Position numbers and translations under genes: made by a program. Of a DNA stretch of 64,000 nt, positions 1 to 12,200 are shown piece after piece. The stretch comes from Drosophila pseudoobscura (lineage: Eukaryota; Arthropoda; Insecta; Diptera; Drosophilidae), in contig NC_046680.1 in assembly GCF_009870125.1 (NCBI RefSeq), positions 7,440,001-7,504,000 of the forward strand, read 5' to 3'. Each line of letters opens with the position of its first letter. Within the stretch, counting starts at the first letter, position 1. The notes under the pieces are model-generated. The model was not told where the DNA came from. It searched no databases and worked only from the letters and a program-made list of their open reading frames with translations.

Positions 1-213
1 AGGGGAACTCCCCGGAGATGCTGCAGTTGAGGCGCGCCTTCAGATACGTGGCCCAGTTGTGGGCCAGCAGATTCTTGCCGCCGACATCCTTCTTGCAGAC
101 ACGGGCGATGCGCGAGTACACGGCCTTGCCACAGTTGATGTACTCCACGGCCGTTTCCCGGAAAAAGAAGTACACGTAGTCGCCAATGTCAAAGGATCCC
201 ACAAAATTGGGTT
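1..213 (-). CDS. Sema2a: Sema2a exon 8 (cut by the window edge)
   Basis: From KPNFVGSFDIGDYVYFFF to KARLNCSISGEFPF. The acceptor TTTGCAG ends at 214, and the exon continues to the left of base 1. It holds the conserved semaphorin cysteines around INCGKAV and RVCKKD. Confidence 0.95.
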
Positions 214-3200
214 CTGCAAAGGAAATGGAAAATATTGTTAGAGAAAGATTACGATGGGATCTGTTTCAATAGTTTTATCGGTCTTTCAGCCATTGAAACC
301 ATTAAAACATAGACCATATAATTGATAGTTTTCACTTAACTATCGATTACTTTCGATTATTTGTTAATTTCATGCGATTTATTATGATTTAAAATGGGAA
401 TATCTATAATAATCGATTGCTATCGATTACTTATCTATTATATAAATTTAAACATAGTTTTTTGATCGATATAAACCATATAATTGATAATTTTCACTTA
501 ACTATCGACTACTTTCGATTATTTGTTAATTTTATGAGATTTATTATTATATTTTAATGCGAATATCGATAATAATTGATGACTATCGATAAATTATGTC
601 TTCAAACCATTGAAACATAGTTTTTTGATCGATATAAGCAATATCATTGATAGTTCTCACTTATTTTCAATACTAAATCGAAATGTTAAATATTCATTGG
701 AATAATAATAGCGTCTCTAAAAAGAGGAGTGATTAGTGAAATACTTACTGTCCAGCCATTTGGAATCGTACTTCAAGGTCCTCTTAAACTTGTACTCCAA
801 TCGCTTGGCCGATGTGTTGTACAGGTCTGTGCGGAAGATGACGGTGTCCGCTTTGGTGAACTCCGCGTTGGTGCCCGAGTACTGCAGACAAAGATGGATG
901 GATGCAACTCTCGATTTTCGGACAATATCCACCCACTTACCAGACCCGGCAGACCGCCAGGATTGCCGTTCTCCACATAAATGGCCGTTGAGTTGTCCAA
1001 CGGATCGTAGGGACACTTGGCAATGCCAAGGCCCACGCCAATCACATACTCCGAGCGCGGCAAATGAGTTAAATTTGACTGCGGGGCAGATATACATGTG
1101 TAAAGAAAGGAAATAAGTGAAAGTGTGTGTGCAGAAGATGGCCTTTGGATTAGATAGAGGCTTTATCTATGCCTGAATGGAGGCTGCACTCTATCGCAGA
1201 TTGCTCTGCTGGAGGAGCAACTGTTGATTGCCATCTAAAGTCAACTGTCGGTGGCAATCTTTGGCCATTCAGTCAACGGCTTCCACTCATGGCTCATGAA
1301 TGGGTGGGGAATTGCTCTTGGCTTTGGGCTTCCTCAATCCATCCATCCAGCCATTGACTGCGTTTGTGTCTGTGTGTGTGTGTGTGTGTGTGCAACTTAC
1401 ATAGATAACGTAATCCTTGGGATTGTGGGCGTTGGTGCCGCACACATAGAGCCTATCGCCCTGCTCCATCGACTGTATGACGCGCACGTGATTTTTGCAA
1501 TCGAAAACCTGCAAAAAGATATCGATTATAGTAAGTCGTGGAAGGACATAGCGACAGGGGCAGGGGAAGGAGTAAACCTGTAGAGATATCCCCTCAAAGG
1601 AATTGACAATGTTTTGGGGGGCAATGTGTGGGGTTGTGGGGGGGGGGGTTTTCAATTTATTGTGCCGTGGCATCATCTGTTTTGGCACACAATCGCAGCA
1701 ATGTCAAAATTGTTGCAGTCCCGTGCGTGAGTGCAGCGAATTTTGTGGCAAGAACGGAGCACAAATTGCAATAGCACGCGTCGCTGCCGAAGCTAAATCA
1801 ATTGGCAACAATGCAACCCGAATGGGGACACCAGAAGAGCCAGAAGAGGCACTAGGGGCAGCCAGCAGCGGCAACAATGGCAAGTGGCATCCCTGCAGAA
1901 ATTACTGCCACACAGAGAGGTAGAGAGGGAGAGAGCGAGCAGAGCAGAGCAGAGCAGCTTTATGATGACTTAAGCAGGATCCCCATGTGTGTGTGTGTGT
2001 GTGTGTGTATGTGCGTGTGCGTTGCATGCAACTTGCTGCTGCTGCTGCTGCTGCTGCTGGCACTCCTGGCACTGCCACGACTAACTGGAAATTGATTTCA
2101 AATGAAAGGATTTGCTGTCACATTATAAACGAGTTGCAACAGCAGCAGCAGAGTCTGCCCCCACGTTGCAAGTCGATGGGATTTCTCCCTCGGGCTCGAA
2201 CGAGAAAATCGAGTTACTGCAACATATCTCCACACGGGTATGTGATTTCTCTAATGCATCTCAATAGTTTTTTTTTCCTCAGAACTATCGTGGGGGGAAA
2301 GGCGACTACTGTCATCGACTACTGGCACAGTTCTTAGCCGATTATTGATTGAAATATAATATTTATTTGAATAGATAGTCATTTTGTACTAGATATTCCT
2401 CTGGCAGTGGCCTTTATTCGATTGCACATTAAATTGGGTTCTATGACCGATAACTATTTAGATAACTTAAACGATAGTCGATAACTCAAGAATATTCCAT
2501 TTTGATAACACGAAAAGGGACCATAAGATGGTCTAACTATTTCTTATGGAACTTTGATACAATTTAAGCGCAGAGGACTTCAATATACCATAGGATACGA
2601 TACGATATACAGCTGTAAAACACTTCTTGGGCAAATATCAGCATATCTCCGAAGAGAACATAGAACATCTCTTCTTTCCTACTCCACCAAACTTAAAGCT
2701 AATGAACTTACACTTGTTTTCAGCTTTCGTAGGGGACTTTAAAGGGCAAATCTTAGTATCTAAAAGTTAATACACACCTGACTCTTGCCCTTGGAGACAC
2801 AGCTGACCACATCATCGCGTGTGGGCTCCAGATTGATCACGTCGCGCTGTAATAGAGATATATAGAGGTCAATATAGATGATCAGCAAGTTCTAGGACCA
2901 CAGAAATGTGGCTCAACCGAAGGATATTAACCTTTAGTTAAGAGCTCACGTTCAATCAATTCAAAAATTCAATTTCCCCTCCAAATGAATGGAAAAAGAT
3001 GTACAAGGTATATTGCTGTGCCACATGTGGCATAAACTACAACTAGCAGCAGTCCGTGGCACCTTTACAAATGCTTTCAACTAAATTTATGTATAAATCA
3101 CGTAATGTTCCCCCCCCCTCCCCTCTCCACCGCCGCCACAGTACACACTCACGAAATATTTTCACGCACCAGCCTCCCACCGCCCAAGGCGCCACCCGCC

Positions 3201-6200
3201 CCCTTAAGAGGCAGGCAGTCGCAACAGAGCGTTCATATAAAACCAAAATCATGTATTATTTAGTTGAATTTGCATTTGGCGCATAAAGCAGGAGAGAGGC
3301 AGCACCACCAATGGAGCCATGGCTGGGGAGGAGGAACAGGTGCCGGCACGGGCACGGGCACAGGAGCAGGAGCAGGAGCTGGAGTCTAAAGCAGCAACAG
3401 GAGAGCCCTCGCGTATAGGCCAAAACAACGACCAAATGATGCCCAGGGCGAAGGGTATTCGCACTCAACCACATAAAATATATTGACGTATCCGCAGGAG
3501 TCTCCTACTCCGCCTCCTCCTCCTCCTCCTCCCGCTGCTGCTGCTGCAGGAATATATAACCTCTTAGAGTTTTACGATTACGAAATGGAGCATCCCAGTC
3601 AGGTGTGGCCCCGTCGCTGGCTCATAAAACAAACTTCTCCAAGTCATAAATTCATAAACAGCCCGAAAAACCGGCACATACGCGAGCGTGTGCCACTTCC
3701 TGTAATCGAATTGCCACGGAGAATGTTGTGGCAAGTTGTCTCTCTCTCTGCAGGTCTTAGATTTTGATCTGATCTCCGGGCAACGCATAAACCTGTGCAG
3801 AAACCTGGGAATACACCAGCGACAGTGAGGACAGGGAGGACCCTGAGAGGCACATAAGCCATGGACAAGAGTGCATATTAAATATGTTTTTTGGTCCCTT
3901 TTTTTTGGGTTGTAACTAAAATAAACATGCTGGTTGTGGCGCTGGGGGAATCGAAGATTTGTGGGGATGTCCCTAAAAGGCCTAAAAGGCTGCTAAGCCT
4001 GTGCATTGTGTTGACAGCGTTTAGATGTGACGCTTTATGGCCACAAAAGGCATCCGAAACGGAAGCTTAGCGGCCGTTTGGAAACTATGGAAATACACAC
4101 ACACAAACACAGCTTTATTCAGAGGTAAACACACAGATACAGATACAAACAGGACTGGCGTAGAGTGGCGTATAATGAATTTTTAACAAGAGCTGCCGCA
4201 AAGGCGCAGACCGAAAGCCGTGTTGCCGTTGTTTTTGCCTAAAAGCTTGCCCCGATTCTGGTTTTAACCCCACCCCCGCCCACGCTCCAACCGACTGTCA
4301 CAATAGATTTGTGGCTTGACCCCCGGAACCAGCAGCCACCTTTGGGAGCAGCCCCACCTCCACGGCCGCCGCCTAAAAGCCTGCTGCTCTAGGATTATAA
4401 TTTTCTCCACCGATTATTTGTCTGCAAAAGGAAAGCACAAAAGTTGGTACTCACATCGCAGTAGGACGAGGAGATGTTCTGCAAGTTCAAACGGAATACG
4501 CGATCCCTGGAAATGGACAAAAATATGAGAAAAATTTGTTTAATTCAGAGCTGGAAAAGAATCTCCCCATCGGTGCTTTGCAAAATAGAAAAACCATCCA
4601 TGTGCCGATAGGTTTATCGATTGTTTTTGGGAATACAGTGCGTTTCTAGGCTGTAAAACCATCGAGAGGGTTTTATGTAGTTTTTAAAATTAAAAAAATC
4701 GTAAAATATGCATTAACCGATTGTTTTTCACGATTTTGTTACTTAATTTCGATGACTGGAACATATTTTGAGTGATTTTGATACAGTATCATCTCACCAT
4801 ACCATAATATCTCAAGAAATCGATCAAAGTTGATCAAATTAAAGAGCTTCAATAACAATTTTAGCTCTAAATCCCAAAAGAAGATCGATAAATAATCGAT
4901 AACTCGAAAATTCAACTATTTAGCCTTGAACCCCACAAAAACGCACTGTAATCTGGAATTTTCAATGGAATATCTAGAAAAATACTTACATGGCGCCCAC
5001 ATAAAGCGAATCTCGATCCTCATTCATGTGAAATGTGCGATAGTACAGTCGGCCGCATGTGAACTCCCTTACATGATCTGCAATAGAGAGAGAGAGAGAG
5101 AAAGGGGGGGATGAGAAAAATTGGAAAACATTTTCGTCAAGTAAATTCAATATTTGCCCAAGAAATTTTCCTTAAGTGAAACGAGGAGCAGCGGAGACAG
5201 CACACAGAGGGGAGAGGGTCGGCTGGAGATAGTGTCAACAAAAGTTTTCATTCCGGGGCAAAATACTCCAAGAAGGACCGGAGAGAGAGGGTCAGGACTA
5301 CAGACAAAACATTGCCAGAAAAATGGAGAGGGTGAGGCGAGGGGGGTACAAATATTGGACTTCCATAGATATCGCATTTCAATCAAATGACATTTTTGGA
5401 TAACATTTTCATCTACTGTTTATTTGGACTCAAGTTTTTTCCGCAGCCCATAAGGGGGTCCTTGGACTCTGCCCCTCCACCCCAAGGAGGGGACTCCCCA
5501 GCGCCATTAATTATGAGTATTGTGCGAGTATTATGTTAATTTCAATGACGTCGCTTTGTCTGCAAATTGTTTGTCAGAGGCTGGGGCTGGGGCTGGGGCA
5601 GGGGCAGGGGCAGGCAGGATGTGTGTGTGTGTGTCCGAAATGCTGAGCAAACAATTCTTTAATTAAACTAATTTATATTTGCCATCCCCCAGTGCCCCAC
5701 CCCCCATCGATTGGCTGTCACTCATCGGGGCTCTCAATTAATTTCTGCTCATGAAACGAAACGAAACGAAACGAGATGAGATGAGATGTCTTCGGGTAAA
5801 GTGTCAAATGTCTGTGGAAGGAATATGGATGACCTCCTACAACAAAGCGCACACATTCTCCGCCGGACAATGGCCAAAAGTATGACAGGAGAGGTCACAA
5901 AAGAGCCAGAGACCACCGAAGCCCCACTCATCCGATTTATGCACTCATTCCCATGCTGCTCCTCCGCTCTCAACAATGGAATATGTAAATACCGAAAGGA
6001 AAGCCCCAACCCCAACCCCACTCGAAAACCCGTCCGCAGGCAGTCCGGGAAACAGAACTGTAGCTATTTTTGATTTCCGATTTTCCAGTGAATATTTTCG
6101 TGTGTGTGTGTGTGTGTGCGTGTGTGGCATAAACAGAGAAAAGGCGGCAGGGCGGCCGGGTGGCCGGGCAGGGAAAGGGAACAACTACAATAGAAGTACA

Positions 6201-9200
6201 GTCGCCGGAACATGTCCCCGTGCGTGTATGTGCATGTCTGTGCATGTCCTTGCCAAACAGGAAGTCGACTTGTGCACGCTTGAAATGCTTTTGTACATAT
6301 TTTTATTCTACTGAAAAATGCCCGTCGAAGTTTTCCATTTCCACTCCTCACGGGCTGGTTTTTGGCCCAAACTTTTGTGGCAGATTTAAAGGAGGGCCAT
6401 CTTTAAGGACGAAACACACACACAGACAAAAAAAACACCATAAACTATATGGAATATACATATTTATGTGGAATATCCGCTGTTATATTCTTGCGGGAGC
6501 CCCGCAAATAATTGCCCGCAATTTGGGATTCAGACTTCGGTAATCCACAAGTCAATTCGGGGCATTTATAGGGGGCCATATGTAGGTCCTTGGGACGATG
6601 GGGAGTTCAATCCCTGCCCTGGCTTATGGAGTCGTTCGGGCCATTGCCACTGCCAATTGTCATCGGCAGCCAGTAAAAACATATTGCCACAATTTCATGA
6701 CTGGATTAAGCCCATAAAAATATGCTAAATATTAACATAAAATTGATGGCCCCCAAGGATACGCTTCTCGGGGTATTTTATGTGTCCAAAGATTCCGGGG
6801 AAAGGGGCAGAGCGGAGAGGGTTGTACAAATTCCAAGATTACATCCGGATTCAATGTGTTTTCAACATACATACATTCCATGGCTAGGGATTACGGAACA
6901 ATCTACCTTCTGGCATCCTTAGCGTAATTCCTGCCCTCCAAAATGGCCCTCAATCTCCGTGCCCTTCGATCTAGATATATGTTTGTTTTCCATTGATTTT
7001 GACCCTCCTTAGACACCTAGGACCTAATCGTAATTTCTGAATAGGTTTTCAAACGATCCATTGTTCCTGCTCTTTTAGGAATATATCCCTAATATGCCAG
7101 GGTCCTTCTGTTCAAAGACACAAGCAATAAATGGTGGCGATTGTCAGCTAGTAGGACACCAAATACTGAATCAAGTCTAAGAACAGAGCCCCCTCTGTGT
7201 ATATTTGTAGCTCCATTGTTTCTCCAAGTTTAAGCCCCTCCCAGAGAGGAAAAAGCGCCTGTTAAAATCCTTTCAAAATTTCCCCATTTAGCCGTCAAAG
7301 TCCTCAACTTTATTTGGTTTTAATCCAGACTCCAATCAAAATCAAATTCCATTTACGAGCTGCCTTTGCGCAAAAAAAAAAAATAAAAAAATAAAAATAA
7401 ATTACGCCAAATTTTATATTCCACTTCTCTGTTTTTTTTTCTGCTGTTTTTTTCTTTTTGTGGGGAGAGTGCTTATGGGCGTATAAGCATTTATGACTCT
7501 CAAACCTCGAGACTCGCGACTCGAGACGACTCTCCGCATATCCCATAGCCCATATCCCATCTCCCATATATGTCAATAATTTTTATGCTCTTCATAAATA
7601 TGCGTTTTACGAGCAGAGGCAACCGTGCCCCCAGCCCCCTCCACGGGGGCCGTCAAATCAATTTCTTGAGGGGAGAAAATGACATTTTCTCCAAAAGAAA
7701 AACGTTATTATCAAATCAAAAGGAGAGACAGTGGGAGCAGTGGGAGCTGCTGGGTTTTGCCCGAATTGCAATGAACATATTGTAAATTTAATGTCCTGCC
7801 ACCCGCTCAAACCGATGGGTGGACTGTGCCCCCCAGGGGCAGAAACCACCCGTCAGGTGCAGGCACAGGGACAGGCCAGGCTCCCTTGGCCCGACATTAT
7901 TCACCTTTGAAATGTCAGCAGACATTTTGGCCCCAAAAGATGACAGCAACTCGAAGGGTTTCACTTCGTTTACAGCTACATTTCTGTGTGGCATCAAACG
8001 AGGGGTCATCAGAGGATAAAGAGAGACACATAAACGAGTCTATGTAAATGTGGCATCAAATGAGACTAGGTATTGCAAAAGGGGCATCAAATGAGTGCCT
8101 GCAGGCTGCAGTTCCTTGCTGCTGCAACATGAAACATTCCTTTAAATTTCCCTTTTTTGCTTTTGTATAAATCTACGTTTTTTTCTTTAAACAATTTTTA
8201 ACAAATGATATTCGGTTATGGAACGAGTTACCTTTCAATATTACAAAAAAAGAAAAATAAATAAAAATAAAAACAAAAACAAAAACAAATAAACAATTAA
8301 AAATAATAATAAAAAAAAAATAAATTAAAAAAAAATAAACAAAAAATAATAATAAACAAAAAAATAATAATAAACAAAAAATAATAACAATAAAAAAAAA
8401 AAATTATAATAATACAAAATAAAAGTAATAAAAAAAATAGTAATAATAATACCATATAATAATAAAAATAATAAAATTAGAATTAGCATTAGTATTAATG
8501 AAACAAATAATAGCCATAATAATAAAAATATTAGTCATACTAAAAACGTTAAAAAAAAAATCATTCTGTTTAAAAGCACACAACTATGTGAACATTAAAA
8601 TAAAGTAGAAATGTATATATAAATACATAAATAATTTTCTATTAAGCAAAATAATACTAGACTTCGTGGAAGCCTAACAAGATTGTGGTGGGAATTAGAA
8701 ACAAAAATTTGATGAATTCATGTTTTTACAGGAACTGTTGGTGTTTTAAACCCTCCAAATTCACTTGGTATGCAGCTGTTGTAATTATTTGTATTTTCAA
8801 TGTGAAATTCCTTTGAAAATTTTGTGAAATTTCGGCAAATGTTGCCTTAAATATTTGGTTTGGGCAATAAATCATATGTAAATAAATTCAGCCAAGAATT
8901 TCCCTAGCATTTCACGTCTCTCCCTGCCTGCTAATTATAGGAACCTGTGGTTTCCCCTTCCTGCCACCACGGACACCACACCTTCTAAGCACTCGAAAAG
9001 CCTGTGCGTCTAGACGTCTACACCTGTGTGCCCCAAGCTTCTGCCGCCACAGACGAGGCAGAAGCTCACCCAAAAGTGGTTGCCATTTCATTTGCAACAC
9101 AACGCAACAATTCCCATCTCCACCCCTCCCCCCACCACCCGTTCGAGGGGTCGTCTCTTCAGCGCATATGCCTGGTAAATATACTTATTGTCAGCACTGT

Positions 9201-12200
9201 ACTATGCCTGGACCGCCGCTTGGCTTGGGCTTTGGCTTCGGCTTTAGCTCGTTGGCTTTAATTTTCACTGCTGTGGCAGGCGGAGGCGCCTCCAGCTGGT
9301 GTGGCAAAATATTTTCAACTCAATTTAGTTCACTTTATTGCAGCAGTGGCAGTGGCATGGCTGTGGCTGTGGCAAGAGTTCATTTTGTGTTGCCAACCAA
9401 AAAAAAAGGAGCCCCCCCCCCCCCCCCCCGCACTACACTCGTAAAAAAGCATCAAAAGAACAGTCAAAACAGCACTAGACAGGACATAAGAGGACCCAAA
9501 AAAACAACAGCAACAGCCAGAGGTGCAGCAGGATGCCAGCATGCCCCCAAAAACGAGGCAACAAAATGCGGATGCGGTAAATGTTTCACTTTTGGGTGTG
9601 CAAAGGGGCAAGGGGCGGGAGGTGTGTGTGTGCGGTGCAGAGTGCTGCAGAGTGGGTTTTAGTGCAACTCCATTTGATGATCCGCTCTCCCAGTGCGAGT
9701 GTGCGGTGCGGCAGGGCATGGGGCATAAACGGTTCCCATTTTAATGCCCACCATAGAACTATGGTTTCGTTCTTGTTTCTCAGATACTTTAATGAAAGAT
9801 ACCCGCAGCCACACATGGCCTGTATGGCGGCCCAAAAGCACCATAGATTCCATCATGGAAAAATGTTTGAGTGGCAGCCACAGCAAACAGATTGGGGGCA
9901 TAAATGATCGCAACAAATAATAATACGATAATACGGCACACGACATGTAAGGGTTGCCTTTTCGCTAGCGTGCCCCCAAGAACAAGAGGTAGCACCGAGT
10001 GGTAGCCACTGGCTTCGGCAACTATTGCCACACTATGTGCAACATTTTTGGTCCGCGTCTGCAGTTGGCAAAAGGGAAGAATGCAAATCATGGTCTTTAG
10101 AATTAAGTTAAGACTTTAGTCAATTAGGGGCACACAGGGGGAGAGCGTGCGTGTGTGGCAGACACAGGTTGCACGAAAACTTAATTAAATTTCATCTTAA
10201 AATTGATGCATAAATGGAAATTAACATTAGTCGCGTTTGTTTGTGTCAATTTTCAAAGTGATTGAATTAGTGCGGGGAAAACGACAAAATCTGTGGCATA
10301 ACTGCATTTACGGTTGATTGATGGCATTCTGCCACACACATTCTGTGCCTGCTAATTGCTTTTGCCACACTCTCTCTATCGGCTTCCTCCCTTCCCCTCG
10401 AATCCCCCTCCCCCCCCGCGCGATAAGTGCGACTTCCTCTTCTTTAATCAGCAGCAAAAGCGGAGCAGGCGAGCACCCGACTCCGGGGCTCTTATCGAAT
10501 CGAATGTTATATAACTTGTGTTTGCAACATTCGGCGAAGATTGCGGCGGCAAGTAGTGGACAAAGTTGCATGCAACTAGAGAGACAGAGAGAAAGAGAAA
10601 AGTCCAAAGTGGAACGTGATTTTTCTTCCGTTTGAAGCTCAACTAAAACTTGGCAAGAGACTCGTGGCTCTTTAAGCATACTTTTAATGATGTTGCCACC
10701 TGCCACTATCTCGCTGTGCCACTGACACAGCAGCGTTATTAAGCCACACCCCCGTCATTGTTGGGAGGTGTCGACAGGCCATTGCGTTGCATTGAAATTC
10801 AATTTCGTTTCCAACTTTTCCATTGTGGCAAAGAGCTTCGCTTCGATAACATGATTTGGGAGGGCCTGCAGGCACAGTTTTCAGCTTGCACAGCTTCCAG
10901 CCTCCTCGGGGCATGGCAAATCCCACAGCCAGGACCAGAGCCAGGACCACGACCAGGTGCAGGCGCAGGAGCACGCCTTTCGCTGTTCATTACAGCAAAC
11001 GGGTGGAGTGAAACTGTGAAAGAACTTTTGACATCGGCTGCCTGATGATGTGATGCATGCCCCTGGTCCACACACACACACACAAAGGCCGCTCATTGGC
11101 CTCCCCAACGCCATTTGGATTATCGCTTTTGTTCGCCCCGAATGTGGGTCACCAGAGCGCCGACAGCGCCTACAGTTTAACAAGCACAGCAAACGTCAGG
11201 CCGTGCAATAACGGAGGATCTTTGCTAAAAAGAACTGTACGGGTTTGTGTGGCAGGGATTGGATGGGTTGGGTTTGGCAGTCAGGGGGCGACGGCCCCAA
11301 CTCTACGAAAACACGCCGCTTGTCAAACTACAGTTTTACACTGATGACCGCAGTGCATTTTCAACTGTATTTCGGAACAAAAGGTATCCCTATCGAAAAG
11401 GGCGACTTTTTTGTTTACTTGAACCTTTAATAGTTCATATTTGAATAAAAAATACTCCATAGTTTAATAAATGATAAGCCAACGCACTGTTTCCAGTGAC
11501 TGCTAGACCATCTCGGAGCGGCGTTAGTTCTTTTCCACCACCTCTTAGGCCCTACAGTTTGAACAGAACTGGACAGATCTTTGTCTACCTGCCGATCGAA
11601 CGAGTCAATTCTTGGACTGGCCTTCGAAATGAAGTCATTCACACATCATTCCAAACAGCAGGCGGCGACCAGCGAGCATTGTACGCCAGAGAAAGGAGAT
11701 GAAGAAAGAGATAATAATCAGAAAGAAAAAGAAGCGAGCACCAGTAGAAGGGGAAGGGGAAGGAGGGGGGGAAACAGAGGCAGAGCAAACGCAACAGACA
11801 ATGGCATATAAAAATAGAATCAAGCGAAAATAAGTGGGAAGAGGAGTGGCCGCAAAAGAAACATCTGTCAAGCCGCTGACTCAACAAATGAAGTGGCGGC
11901 AGAGAGAGAGAGAGAGAGAGAAAGGGAGAGAGAGGGAGATGTGTGGGAAAGGGATGCCGCAGGAGGATGGAAAGTACTGCACCAAATACACAGGAGATGA
12001 TCCTCAAGCTCCCATAAATTAAATGACCTCAAAAAAAAAAAAACAACTCCAAAATGTCAACCATAAATCCCCCACAGTAGATTTGGAAAATTTATATTTT
12101 GTTTTTTTTTCTATGGATTTAAATGAAATTAATTGCATTTCTCTTTTGGGGAATAAATACGAAATTTATGTGCGTTCTTTAATGCAGCGGAGGGAAGGGG

